Origin: Neopestalotiopsis rosae
Taxonomy: Eukaryota; Ascomycota; Sordariomycetes; Amphisphaeriales; Sporocadaceae
Length of the DNA stretch: 64,000 nucleotides
Assembly (NCBI GenBank): GCA_023078685.1
Contig: JALGAS010000005.1
Span: 1,736,001-1,800,000 of the forward strand
Direction: 5' to 3'
The notes under the pieces are model-generated. The model saw nothing but the letters and a program-made list of their open reading frames with translations, had not been told where the DNA came from and ran no database searches. The number at the start of each line of letters is the position of its first letter. Within the stretch, counting starts at the first letter, position 1. Positions 11,487-23,483 of the stretch are shown in pieces. The position numbers were made by a program, and so were the translations under genes.

Positions 11487-12956
11487 ATGTCGGCCACAAC
11501 TCAAGAGGTTGCCTTGGATGCCGGAGCCGGCAAGGTGCACAAGCACTCGTGGTTCCGGTCCGTGGCTTTTCAAATCATCATTGCGAGCGGCGTCTCTTTT
11601 ACCGCCCCCGGCATGTGGGATGCCCTCGGCGGTCTGGGTGCCGGTGGTGCTGCCGAGCCGTACGCCGTCTCGGCCGCCAACGCCCTGGTCTATGGTCTCT
11701 TCTCCATTGTCTGCGTAGCCGCCGGCGCCATCAACAACCGCATCGGCCTCCGGTACGGACTGGCCCTCGGTGCCATTGGCTACCCGCTCTATGGTGCCGG
11801 TCTCTATACCAACAATGTGAATGCCACGACTTGGTTCATGCTATTCGGATCCGCTCTCTGCGGTATCTCGGCCGGTTTCTTCTGGGCTGCCGAGGCTGCC
11901 ATTATCATCGGATACCCCAGCCCCAAGGACCGCGCATTCTACCTCGCCATCTGGCAGACTGCCAAAGCCCTCGGACCCATTGTCGGCGGTGCCATCAACC
12001 TCGGGCTCAACGCCAACCGCGACTCGGCTGGCTCCGTCAGCTCGGCTACCTACATTGTCTTCATCGTCATCATGTGCCTGGGCCTGCCGATCGCTCTGTG
12101 CCTCAGTCCCGCCGAAAAGGTCTGGCGCCGCGACGGAACAAAGGTTGTGGTGCACAAGGAGGCGACTTGGGGTGCCGAGTTCAAGGCTGTCTTTCGACTG
12201 CTCGCCTCTCGCCGTATCCTGCTGCTGTTGCCGGCCTTTTTCATCAGCTACTTTTACAATGGCTTCTTGAGCACGTGGTTGACGACGTATTTTACCGTGC
12301 GGTCGCGAGCTTTCTCGTCCTTCTTCACCAACTTTGCCGGCATCTTCAGCTCCTTCATCATTGCCGGCTTGCTGGACCGCCAAAACATCTTCATCAAAAC
12401 CCGCGCCAAGATTGCCTTTTCGGCCATTGTTTTCATCCTCATCGGCACCTGGATCTGGGCCATTATTCTGCAGAAGCAGTTCTACGATGCCCCCGAGGCT
12501 CCCGTATTCGATTGGTTCCAGGGCGGCTTTGGCAAGACGTATGCTCTTGTCTTTTTCTGGACCTTTGCCGGACAGGCCTTTCAACAGTTCCTGTACTGGC
12601 TCGTCGGTCAGTACGCCGAGAGTCTGTCGTCTCTGTCGCACCATACTGGTATTCTGCGTGGTTTCGAGGCCCTGGGCCAAACCGTTGCTTGGGCGTAAGT
12701 TCTCTACCACCCTCCTAGAGATGTGAAAGACCACAATACTAACATGATCCATCATAGCATGCAATCCGAGGGTAATGCCAACCACTTTGTCAGCATTGGT
12801 CTCAACTTTGGCATCTTGCTCATCAGCATCTTCCCGACCTGGATCGTGCTGTCGGAGCTCGACCACACCCACGAAATCCGCATCACCGAGGAGGACGTGG
12901 CCGCTGCCGAGTCGAATGACGAGGAGCACGCTACTACTGATCACAGTAGCAAATAA
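11487..12956 (+). CDS. UNC93-like major facilitator membrane protein
   Basis: Exons 11487-12694 and 12758-12956 give 468 residues. The intron starts GTAAGT, has an ACTAAC branch site and ends ATAG; splicing restores GCC and continues AMQSEGNANHF. The protein is strongly hydrophobic with about 11-12 predicted membrane spans. The segment after a short cytosolic N-terminus (SFTAPGMWDALGGLGAGG, about residues 45-62) is characteristic of fungal UNC93/DUF895-type MFS proteins, and a polar C-terminus rich in Glu and Asp closes it. The transported substrate is unknown. Animal UNC93 proteins regulate channels or receptors, but fungal members are simply called UNC93-like transporters. Long antisense and +2 frames over this gene are shadows of its GC-rich codons. 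Confidence 0.9.
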
Positions 12957-13544
12957 TTTTTCTCAACTCTTTTTACGGTTATGATCAGAGCTATATGATA
13001 TACTTAATCAAATGATACCCCTTCTTTTTTTCAACAAAAAAAAAAAAATCTTACATCATGTACTTTGATTCAGTGATTGCCTCGATGTTAATGGAGATCA
13101 TTTTCACAATACTTTCAATTGAGTATTGTAACCACTCTAGGACATCCCAATCATACAAACCCGCTCGCTGTATTACGCAAAGTCCTTACGTATTTCTCTT
13201 GGCTGTATCGCCCCATGACTATACTGGTGAGCATAAGACGGAGTTCGGGACTCCACATAATTCCTTCCCAAGGCTCAACCCCGACCCGACTCACCACGCC
13301 TTAGCTGCAGGCAGGCAGCGACGAATAGACACGACTATTGCTAGCGCATCCCATAGATCATGAGCAGGGTCAATGAAAATCAGGTGGTTCCCGTACCATA
13401 CTAGACTTACACGTGTCAAAACAACAAGATCTCTACATTGTTTTTCATCCTTTTGATAACGGAATACACTCATTCCTTTAAGCCGAACCTATATTTCTAG
13501 CAGTTTCAAAATCGCAACACAAACAAACAAAAATCCGGGAAAAC
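12957..13544. other. Intergenic region
   Basis: It contains the 3' end of the UNC93-like gene, a short A run at 13036-13048, and the leader of the acetyltransferase gene. Nothing else is recognisable. Confidence 0.5.
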
Positions 13545-14347
13545 ATGACAATGGCCACACCACAACAAACCTTTCACTTCCGCGAGGACTTTGAGGACCC
13601 GCAGGACGTGGACTGGATCCTCGCCGCCTTTGACGGCGCCCTGCCGCACCTGGCCGCCAAGGGCAGCGGTCAGCAGTGGGGGTCCCGGCCCTTTTCGCAG
13701 CGCGACGGCGCCCGCGACCGCGTGGCGGGCTGGCTAACGGCCGATGCGCAGTCGCGGGCCGGTGGCCAAGAGTCCTCCACAGAAAGCAACAAGGAGCCGT
13801 CGTCGAAGCTATTCATTGCCGAGGTGGAACTGCCCGATGATGCACAGATAGAGGACACCTGGAAGGTGCGCACCAACGCGGCGTCGGGCGGCGTGCGGTT
13901 CCTCTCGGTGGCGGCGGGGGGCGTGCGGAGCGGGGGTTGGTGGCCAACGTACTTCCAGCAGTTTGCGCACACGAAGCAGCTGATCCGGGACGCCGAGGCC
14001 GAGGACCCCAACGTCATGTACCTCGAGGTGCTCATCTCGGACTTCCGGACCCCGGGATCCTACCGCAAGGGGTCCGGCAAGGCGCTGGTGGCCAAGATTA
14101 AAGAGTTTGCCGTGGCTCGCGGGGCTCGGACTCTGTATCTGGATTGTTTTGCTGGGAATGGGGGGAATCTGGTCAAGTATGTCTTTCACTTCTCTCCCTT
14201 CTGACTCGCGTACTTTAATTGCTTGTTGCTAATCCCGAAGGGTACAGTTTCTACAAGTCTGTTGGGTTTGTCCCGGTTGCCGAGTTTGTCGATGAGCGAC
14301 ATGAGGAGGATGACTGGCCGGGCACAGTGCTGAAGATGTATCTGTAG
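13545..14347 (+). CDS. GNAT-family N-acetyltransferase
   Basis: Exons 13545-14176 and 14248-14347 give 243 residues. The 71-nt intron begins GTATGT and ends TACAG; joining gives GGNLVNFYKSVGF, the usual end of a GNAT fold, and the product ends in TVLKMYL. The acetyl-CoA loop is seen at about residues 168-178 as YRKGSGKALVA (family pattern Q/RxxGxG/A), followed by the helix KIKEFAVARGARTLYLDC. These features suggest acetyl-CoA-dependent acetylation of a small molecule or a protein N-terminus; the substrate cannot be predicted. A second ATG at 13551 is a possible start. The region between residues 60 and 130 is an unusually long, variable insertion. Confidence 0.87.
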
Positions 14348-15330
14348 TGACAAGATGTCGTGGTATGAGGAATCATGTCTTTCATCACGCACCGTTCTGT
14401 TACAGTACGATACCACGGTAGACCGCTCGTGAATATTAATTTTCATGATCATGTCGTAATCGTTGGCAAAGCTATTATTGTTCACAATTTCTATCCATTT
14501 ATGATCACGGACTCTCTGGAAGACTCTTTTGGTGCATGTTACAAACCTTGGACCGAATTTGTCGTGTTCTTGCATTAATACCCGTATGTTGGAGCTATCA
14601 AGCCACATACCCAGTATCACTAATATTCGCGTTTGTTCGTGGTACCACTAAGCCCTGCAAAGAAACTGAAATAAGTTCTCGGGACCTTGCTCGTGCAATT
14701 GCCTTTCCTTTGCCGCTTCGCTTTGTCGCACATGTCTGTCGGATGAAGAGATCCGTTCGACTCGCCACCAGTCAGAGTGGGCCATGCAACTTTCGTATAG
14801 AAGATGGGTAATAGCAACAGCATATGCGTCATGTTACCAATGATCCTCGTTCTCAATCAGTGTTTTGTAAGTCGCCTCTTCTGTAGCGATCATAGTATAG
14901 AGGTGAAGCTTACATGACCGCTGCGGGGCAGGTCCATTGAGAGCACCGAACAGCATCAATTGAGGCTAGCTTCACCTAGGTTCTGATATAGACCTATCGC
15001 AAGTCGAGCGTCGTGATACATGCCGTATCAGGGATCAATCTGACTTCGAAAGGAACCCTAAAGAAATGTGCGATACGCTGTACCACTAGGTGATATTATC
15101 CAAGACGCAGTCATGGCTTGGCAAAAGACATGCTCGGACTTTGGACAGGGCAATACCCACCGAAGTTGGGGTATCATTGCATATGCAATGATAGGGCAAC
15201 GAAGCCGATACTCGCTGCGACGCTGACATGTCTATAGAGTCTGGTGCTCGTATAGTTTGGGGCTTTTCATTCATTTCCCTCTGGACTCTGCCTGAGAAGA
15301 GTTTGACAGGGACTGTATCGCATATTTAAG
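14348..15330. other. Intergenic region
   Basis: About 1 kb of moderately AT-rich DNA. No gene or repeat is recognisable. It includes the promoter of the monooxygenase at 15331. Confidence 0.5.
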
Positions 15331-17894
15331 ATGGATACGAATGGCGACGAGAGCGAGTCCAACGTAGATGTGTAGGTTGATCTCAACATCGAATTGCGCT
15401 TCATAGGGCTGACAATGGCTCTAGTCTCATCATTGGAGCTGGTCCAGCGGGGTACGCAATACTTTGTTCAATTTCGAAATTTTCATTTTGACTGATCCTG
15501 AGCAGGCTGATGGCAGCAGCATGGATGGCACATTGCGGCGTGAATGCTCGGATCATCGACAAGAGAAGCACAAAGATCTTTTGTGGACAGGCGGATGGTC
15601 TGAACCCTCGCAGTCAAGAAATCTTTGAAAGTTTCGGCTTTGGAGATAGGTTTCGCAAAGAAGCCTACTACTTGAACGAGGTATACGTCGCCAATAACTT
15701 CTTGAATTCAGTTTGCTAATATCTCGCGCAGTTTTGCTTCTGGGTACGTCTCACGTGAGACTCTGTTGATATTCTTGTGTTATTAATCTAGACTAACTCC
15801 CATAGAAACCCGATGAGAATGGAATCATCCGCCGAGGAGAACGGACCCCAGATACACCACCTGGTCTCTCGAGATTCATGCACGCTACATTGCACCAAGG
15901 CCGCATCGAGCGCTTCTTCCTCGACAACATCAAGAAATACTCCAAGGACGCCATCAAAGTCGAGCGTGGTGTCACCCCCGAGTCTCTGGTGATTGACGAG
16001 ACCAAGATCCAGGACCAGTCTGCCTACCCCGTCACGGTCAAGCTGCGGTATCTCAATGAGGAAGAGTCGACCCCGAAACAGCACGGAGGTGCACAATTTC
16101 CCGATGGGCTGTTCCGGAGCAACCTCTTTAGTGAGGCGGATGAGGATATGCTGGTTCAGAGATCGTACGAGAGAGCCGGTAGGTTGTGTCCGCTTGGGAC
16201 CAAGTGAGCAAGCTCTGACATGGAAGCTGAAATGTGACAAAGGCAAGGGCGAAACTGTACACGCAAAGTACGTTATTGGCTGCGATGGCGCGCGCAGCTG
16301 GACCAGGAATACTCTTGGTTTCGAGCTCCAGGGAGAGTCAATCGATGTCATTTGGGGCGTCATGGATATTATTCCAATTACCGACTTTCGTGAGTTTGGC
16401 CTCTGTGTATTGCTGTTTGGCTACAAAATGACTGAAAGTTGAGAAGCGGGCATCCGAGAGCGGTGCATGATTCACTCAGCAGAACATGGAAGTCTCATGG
16501 TGATTCCTCGTGAGAACAACTTGGTGCGGCTCTACATTCAGTTGATTGAAGTCAAGCTCGACGCCACTACCGGAAGGGCCGACAAGTCCAAGATTACTCC
16601 AGAGTCCATCTTTGAGGCCGCCAAGAAGATACTGCAACCATACAAGATCGAATACGACGTGTGTGATTGGTGGACCGCCTATCAGGTGTGTACAGGTAAC
16701 TTCTATATCGACTGGTGACTGACTCATTCTATAGATTGGGCAGCGGGTAGGAACACAATTTCAAGCTCATGACCGCGTCTTTCTCACTGGAGACGCAGTC
16801 CATACTCATTCGCCAAAGGCTGGTCAAGGCATGAACGTCTCCATGCAAGACTGCTACAACCTCGGATGGAAGTTGGCCCTCGTGATCAAAGGCATCGCGC
16901 AATCAAGTATACTGGGCACCTATGAAGCTGAGAGACGGCGCGTGGCGCAGGAGCTCATCGCAATTGACCATCGCCTCAGTCGACAAATTTCGGGAAAGGC
17001 AGTCGAAGATCTCGCTGTAAGCGCAGAGAACTCATCCAAACTGAGCCATTCGCAGCGCGATCTAATATTTGGTATTCTACAGGATTCCACGGGCATCAAT
17101 GCAGATGACTTTAAAAAGTCCATGATAGAAGGCCATCTCTTCTTCCAGGGCTTGTCCATCAACTACGGACCTAGCAACCTCGTTGCCAAACCCAGCGAGG
17201 CCCAGGATCACGTCAATGGCAGCGACCAAACGGCGCATTCCACCACAATCAACGCCGCCGCTTTTGCCAAACGACAAGCCCTGGCGACTGGCCTCCCCGT
17301 AGGCATGCGTTTCAATAGCTGCACGGTAAAGGATAACCCTTTCTCTCCCCCAAGACTTTCAAAAGACTATCATGCCAGCTGACACCAAACCTTACGATGT
17401 AGGTACTGGATCAAAGCGACGGCCGCATATGGCACTTTCAGGAGAAACTGAAATCCGACGGCCGCTTCCGCATCGTCCTCTTCGCCGGCGACATTCGGAA
17501 CCCAACCCAAAAGCGGCGCGTACAAGACTTGTGCACCCAGCTCGACGCGCCCACCAGCTTTCTCCGGCGCATATCCGGTCACGGCAGCATCGACAGCATC
17601 GTCGAGATATTAACCATTCACTCGGCCAAGCGCCACAGCGTCGAGCTGCTGCAGGATTTCCCAGATATCTTGCACCCGTTTAGCAGACAAACGGGCTGGA
17701 GCTATCACAAGGTCTACTGCGACGACGTGAGCGTCTACGGGGGCTCGGGGAATGCCTATGGCAGCTACGGCGTCGACAAGGACCGGGGATGTGTCGTTGT
17801 CGTGCGGCCGGATCAGATCGTGGCGTGGGTGGGCGGGCTTGACGATTTTGATCATCTTCAGTCGTATTTCCACAGCTGCCTGGTTTTTCAATGA
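15331..17894 (+). CDS. FAD-dependent aromatic monooxygenase, phenol 2-monooxygenase type
   Basis: Nine exons: 15331-15371, 15425-15451, 15506-15680, 15732-15743, 15806-16178, 16243-16389, 16444-16685, 16735-17325 and 17403-17894, giving 699 residues in frame. Exon 4 is a 12-nt microexon coding FCFW, demanded by the family sequence around the NE-CFW-P position. The dinucleotide-binding motif VLIIGAGPAGL is assembled across exons 1-3. The DG motif (VIGCDGARSW) and GD motif (FLTGDAVHTHSPKAGQGMN) are intact. The C-terminal third (LDQSDGRIWHFQEKL to the end) matches the thioredoxin-like dimerisation domain of phenol hydroxylases. The family hydroxylates phenolic rings using NAD(P)H and O2; the exact substrate is open. 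The exon 5/6 junction is the least certain; an alternative acceptor would change about 10 residues. Confidence 0.9.
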
Positions 17895-18367
17895 GTGAGC
17901 TGCGGATCCGAACAGATATTACCTCACCAAAAATAAGAAAAATATTCTTCGAGTTAATGGTAGCTAAGTGTACATCTTATCGTATTTTCATGTTCAGTAG
18001 TATTTACATATTTCCATGTTATGGAAAAAAGCCAGGCAATAACCACTCTTGTCACCTGCGTCGTTCACAGTTTCAGAAATTCAAATGTAGAGGAGATTTC
18101 CAGATTTGAGATGGCCAGAAACCATGTTCTTTACTCATGCAGAGCTCGACGTGGGGCCGCTGACTCCCCTGTCCTCGGCATCTATGCTATGGACATTCTT
18201 GGAATTTCTGAATGAGCACCTCTTGATGGCGGCATTAAAATACATAAAAGCAAACCATAAGCTCCACGTGTCACGCCAGTAAGCCTAAACCCCAAACACC
18301 GGGAATAATTGAATATAACCATTCAGCTGCCCTGCGCAAATCATTTCTTCGCCGGCATCTTTGGTCT
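17895..18367. other. Intergenic region between convergent genes
   Basis: AT-rich 3' flanks of the monooxygenase and swc3 genes. No other feature was seen. Confidence 0.5.
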
Positions 18368-20626
18368 CTAGCTAACGGAGGCGATGAAGTTTTGGTATTG
18401 TTCCTCTTCGCCGAGCACCTTTGGAGTTGGAGGCTGAGATACAAGCTTGGCGGGTGCTGCCTTTGCCGTCCATAGTACTCCTTGATGAGGCGGGGGAGCC
18501 TGAAGTATTTGTTGCGGTCGGTCCATCTTTGGCGTCTCGGAACGACCCGCTGCCTCATCCTCCTTTTCTGGACGAGGCAATCTCATTGCGAGTAAAATAT
18601 ACTCTGCACGTGTCATGTTGTCCATGACATCGTCCATATATCGCTTGACTTCGTCTTGTGGCGCTACAACCCTTGCAATCTGATCAAGATTTTTTCCATT
18701 CGGTGAAGCGATTCGAATAGTCATTGGTTGGTAGTAATCCAATGCAGGATCTCCGCCATATTCAGATCTGCTGCCCTTGCGTACAATCAAGAAAGAAGCA
18801 AGGACTTCGGTGGCACCTTGTTGGTACTCTAGAATGCTGTACTTGGGAAACAGATATCTATCGCCTGTTCCACCCGCGAATTCCAGCACAATTGCTGAGA
18901 ACTCGGTCTTGAATGTTGGTGCAGGTCCCTTGGAACGCAGAGCTTGCTGCGGTGCTGCTGCTGGTGCATGTGATGTAGACGCCTTCCTTGCTGGCGCTGT
19001 CGGATGTGCAGCCTCGGGTGTGCTTGCCGCCTGCTGCTGTGGCTGTTGCGTCTTGGCAGCATTCTTGGGTAGTAAGTCTTTTAATCTGTCTAGAACAGCT
19101 TTGAGATCCGTTGCATCAGAGAATTTAGTCTTGTTCTCTGCTACTCTCCGAACCATATTTCTAGTTGTGTGGTCTTCCAGCGATTTCTTCACCAGTAGAA
19201 TGACCAGTGGATCAGAGTCGTGGGGAACTTTGAGATCTGATGCCTTCTGATGTGGGTTCGATGCCAAGACAATATCCAAAATTGCCCGCACCTCATCAGC
19301 AAAAACTTTTACCGTTCGTCCATCAACAATGAGTCGATCAGCCGATGGACCCTGCTGCCCGCCGCTCTTCTTGTAGTCAGCGGTGATCTGATCGATGATC
19401 TTTTGAAAATGCGATAATTCATCAGGAGCAGCTTGCCCGATAGCCACTCTCTTCATCAAGTCTCGTAGATGTGGGTCATGAGAAGCCTTTTCAGCCAATG
19501 TCACGATGATGGGATCAGTGCCGGCAGGCGTTGGTGTAGCTGGCTTTGCGCTTGATGGAGATGCTCTCGGTGCACTAGCCGCTGTGGGACTGGGACTCGG
19601 TGCCTGCGGAGGCCGTACAGCGCCAGGCTGAGCCATTGGACCTGCTGGTGAAGCCAAAGGCTGTACTTGCATGCCCGGCGCGGGTGATCTTAGGGGAGGC
19701 TGTGCAATCTGTGGTGGTTGCGGCGGTCCAGGTGCAGCGAGGACCGAGCTAGGCGCAGCAATCGGAGGGGCAGCACTTGGTGCCGCGTGTGTTGGTGCAG
19801 TAGCAACAGGGGGACGTTGCATCTCTGACGGCTGCCGTTGCGTATGTATGGCAGGTTGAGCCAGAGCTGGCGGATTTTGTATTGGTGGTTGTGACAAGGG
19901 TGATGCCACTGGCCCGGAGACTGGTGCTCCAGTCGGATGCCCTGGGCCTTTGGATGGCGACGCTGGCACAGGTGAAGGCGTAGCGGGCGTCGATGGTTTG
20001 GGAGGAGGGGGCATGACACCGTTTGGAGGACCATATTGCATGACGGGACGGAACGTCGAGTTTGAGGTGGGAGCAGGCTTCTGATTGTCCTTGATACCAA
20101 ACATGGTTGCCTCAAGCACATGAGGCTCAATCGTGATGATGATGCTTCCGATCTTCTGCATGCTGTCTTTTGGCGGGTTATTTGGCTCCTCCTTTACTAC
20201 GCCTTTCCGCTTCACGGGCTTGGTCCAGTACTTTTCGAAAATGCCTTCGTTGATCCATTTTTGCCGCGATCGATTGAGAGACTCTGCGAGAACGCCACTA
20301 GAAAATGCATATTAGTTGAAGATCCATAACACGAGAGCTTGTGAACCTTGCACCCACCTCTCTTGTATTGACTGATATTCTTTGCCGGGCAGGTCATCTG
20401 GCTGGGGGTTCTCAACAGTAGGCAGGGGGATTCCTGCCTGTATCGACTTTGGAAGCGGTGTCTCTTCGATAACGGGTTCCGGAGGAGGAGGCGGCGATGG
20501 CGGCGGTGCTGCGGCAGCTGGTGTTGCTGACCTTTCGGGGGGAGTCACGGTGCGTTTCTTGACGACCTGCTCGGCTCGAGCAGCGCCTCGAGGCGGATTC
20601 TTGCGCTTTCTCTCTCCACCCGTCAT
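18368..20626 (-). CDS. swc3: Swc3, subunit of the SWR1 chromatin-remodelling complex
   Basis: Exons 20626-20358 and 20297-18368 give 732 residues. The intron (GTGGGT...TTCTAG) restores QESGVLAESLNRSRQKW. The conserved Swc3 domain covers about residues 55-150: LPKSIQAGIPLPTVENPQPD, then the region from GVLAESL to EGIFEKYWTKPVKRKGVV. After it come about 200 residues of Pro/Ala/Gln-rich linker and then helical C-terminal segments (DPIIVTLAEKASHDPHLRDL; DPLVILLVKKSLEDHTTRN), which look like two copies of one helical repeat. Next is a beta-rich region (IVLEFAGGTGDRYLFPKYS) and LAMRLPRPEKEDE. By family knowledge SWR1 exchanges H2A for H2A.Z in nucleosomes, and Swc3 is a non-catalytic nuclear subunit. 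The N-terminus is basic, as in a nuclear localisation signal. Confidence 0.9.
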
Positions 20627-22310
20627 GGTTGGCCAAGGTTGAGTCGTGACTTATGGGGTATGTATTGACACAAGAATACTATGTTGACATGAATAAGATG
20701 TCGCAGTATGATGGCAGAGGTCGTCGCGTCCAGTAAAGAGTGGAGAAGGTTGTTGTTGCGCTTACGAATCCGAAGATGTTGAGACGTCGTCACACATGTG
20801 TGTACATATTGAGACACCAGCCGCGGTTCACGTCTGTCGGCTTGCCCACCCGGACCCCAGACACCTTAGAATGGATATTCCCCAATGCAGGAAGCTTTGG
20901 GTCAATGCAGACCAAAGTGCGCAGCTGCAGAAATGAAGGTTACATGTGAGAATCAATCGGCGGAGGGAGCGAAGAGCTGGGCGACTGAGCAATGCAGAGA
21001 ATGGGAGGTCGGTCTGGTGGGGGGAGAAAGAGAGAGAAGCATATAATGATGGGGGAAAGAGGTTGAATAAGACCGAACGAACAAAGGCGCTGGAATTTGA
21101 TATGCCAGACGAGGAACCGCCCGGCCGCAAGCTCAAGCGGAGGGAAGTTGGAAGGCGCACGAAGTCGTAGGCTATTGGCTGAGCTGATGAAGGAGCGCGT
21201 GCTGATTGGCCAGGCATAACGTTAAAAAATGGACTGCCTGTGGAGAAGAGCTGCGAGCTACCCAAGGTCACCAATTGGACCAGTAGGAGTGAGTCTAGAG
21301 CAAGGGAACATAGCTCTTCATTCCTTCAGGCAGGTAGGTTAGGTGCATCAAGCACTCACCAGGTCACTCGATTGTTCCTCTTACAATGGAACAACAGTGC
21401 GTCATGTAACACCAGTGCCGTCGACTTATGCATCTTACCAATCAGTGCAACCAGCTGCAGCCAATCCGCGCAGTATGTGCTCGGTACTTGATAATGCACT
21501 CCTCCTTCTTCTGATGAGACCATTGCAAATTGAGAGCTGGGTGGCGATGCTGTCTGTATTCAAGTCTCGATGAGGCGAAACGATCATCGAGGCTATGTTG
21601 AGGCTGTCATTCTAGATGGCGGCTATGATCCAGGCACAGAGTACACATGCAATAGACCATTCGTATATTTGAGCATCGTTTTCACTTCAAATCTTGATGT
21701 CTTTGATATGCAAAAGAACCTTGTTACTGATTCAATGTCGAGTTGTGGCAACTCGTCTAACCGTTGAGGTTCCCGACCTTGCTTCTCGGATTTGAGCCTC
21801 AATGTTTACATCCAGACGGACCGACGAAAACTAGTCAAGATACGCAACATATCTATGGACGATAATATATAGCAGAAATTTGAACAGTAATTGATCATTC
21901 ATACCATATAATAATCATTGATTGACACGTAGTCGGCGACGCTCTTCACGGCGTGCAATATCATATGAATCCTCATCTTTTGATCGTGCCATTCCATCTG
22001 TCAGATTTTGGCAATTTTTTCCGGTCTGAAGTCTGCATGTCTATCTCTATTGTTGGACAATTTCTGGCTTATGATGACCAATACTTGGCTATGGCTTGCC
22101 GATTGCTCATGTCCTTTGACAATTGCCAATGCTTCATGTTCCTACGGTATGTAGTTATAATTTCGGGGCAGTAGTAACCGGAATATGGGAAGCCGCTGCC
22201 ACTAACAACTCCTTCACCCAAAGGCCCCCTGGCTAGAAGGAAGATCCCTTATTAGCCAGGTCCAACCAGGACAGACGAGTCACGAAGCTTACGACAGTCG
22301 CCCCAAGCTA
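20627..22310. other. Intergenic region upstream of swc3
   Basis: No gene is recognisable. The first few hundred bases are the swc3 promoter. From about 21780 the DNA is AT-rich and leads into the transposon at 22311. Confidence 0.5.
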
Positions 22311-22442
22311 CGACGGTTCATAGCTCAAAGTGTAACATTATTCCTATTGGCCGAATTTTTACTAAAATTACCCGCATTTATACCCATTTCCTATACCCAC
22401 GATCGCACAAATTATTTATACAAGCATAAAATTTTATTACGA

Positions 22443-22498
22443 CTGCACCCTCTGCGCTGCACCCACTGCGCTGCACCTACTGCGCTGCACCCACTGCG
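22443..22498. repeat. Left array of a 14-bp tandem repeat inside the MITE
   Basis: Four units of CTGCACCCACTGCG with one or two changes each, followed by degenerate AT-rich units. It is the inverted counterpart of the array at 22687-22784. Confidence 0.85.
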
Positions 22499-22686
22499 CT
22501 ATACCCATTGTATTATACTATTACCATTTATTGCACTGCATTTATTGCTTAGCACCCATTGCATTATATTGCGTTATAACTTTTATGCTAAAATTATCCG
22601 ACGTATTAATTATAATAAATAATAATAATGCAGTATAATAAATAATAATGCATTATAATAAATAGGTATAATGCAATAAATGCAGG

Positions 22687-22784
22687 GTGCTGGGCAGTGG
22701 GTGCTGGGTAGTGGGTGCTGGGTAGTAGGTGCTGGGTAGTAGGTGCTGGGCAGTGGGTGCTGGGCAATGGGTGCAGCGCAATAG
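22687..22784. repeat. Right array of the 14-bp tandem repeat inside the MITE
   Basis: Seven units of GTGCTGGGCAGTGG. The reverse complement of the unit matches the left-array unit at 12 of 14 positions, so single strands could fold into a long hairpin. Confidence 0.85.
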
Positions 22785-23023
22785 GTAGTAATAATATAAT
22801 ATAGTGGGTGTAGCGCAATAGGTGCAGCGCAATGCAATTATGCTATAGTTGTGGTAAAGTGCAATTTTTATGCAATTAAAATCCCGATCTTTAATTGGGT
22901 AAATTAGTGGGTCAGCGGACAAATCTTGCAGCTGGCGCCAGCTGTGCTAGAAGGTAGTGGTGTAAGCGTAGCTTTTAAGTGGGCTGAAATGAATAATGTT
23001 ACACTTTGAGCTATGAACCGTGG

Positions 23024-23483
23024 TACCAAGCCAAGCTGGCGTTAGCGCATGATGCAAGTCGCCCCACGTCAGTCTCCAAGGTCCGGAGTCCCGACTTCCC
23101 TCAAGACTGACCCTTATTCTGATTGAATGCCTTACTCATCGCCAACTTCATGGCCACACTGTACACGTAACTCTCACTGGATACGCTGTTGTTGGAGTCC
23201 TGGTTAGCTTGCAACCACCTCGCCTCTCAACTTTGTGACCCTTTTCCCGGATTCGGTCGTTTCAGGCACCAGCATCATCCAGCGGCGCATTTAACAAACT
23301 CTGTCCCTGCATAGCTGCAGGTTATCTCTGCACAAAGTGGTCGAAACCTGCCATCACTTTAACACAGGTGCATTCGGAGAAAATTGGGGTGCCTCTGTGC
23401 TTATCCCAGCCAATCGCATCTTTGGTCCGTGTCCTCCATCTGTAACTCGAGATTGGCTCTGGCTTTGCTATCATAACAATTAA
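23024..23483. other. Intergenic region, hydrolase promoter
   Basis: The short sequence AGTCGCCCCA occurs both before the MITE (near 22296) and after it (near 23058). Otherwise this is the promoter and leader of the hydrolase gene. Confidence 0.45.

Larger units (their letters stand above)
22311..23023. mobile_element. 713-bp Tc1/mariner-type MITE-like element
   Basis: Non-autonomous DNA transposon. The terminal inverted repeats are 22311-22343 and 22991-23023, 33 bp with one mismatch at the second base. The element is flanked on both sides by TA (22309-22310 and 23024-23025), as expected for a TA target-site duplication. The interior has no transposase. It carries two oppositely oriented arrays of a 14-bp unit separated by about 190 bp of AT-rich DNA, so the inner element is an imperfect palindrome. 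Short open frames inside are products of the repeat. Confidence 0.85.

Noticed and set aside
11549..12718. Second plus-strand frame of 389 codons in the same place
   Set aside because: It is Arg/Cys/His-rich without ordered features and is a shadow of the transporter's GC-rich third positions.
11841..12944. Long antisense frame of 367 codons over the UNC93-like gene
   Set aside because: Its composition is Asp/Glu/Gly/Gln-rich noise caused by the codon pattern of the sense gene. The sense protein has clear membrane segments and family motifs.
22347..22922. Repetitive small proteins such as CTHCAAPTALHPL on both strands
   Set aside because: They are translations of the 14-bp satellite inside the MITE, not genes.
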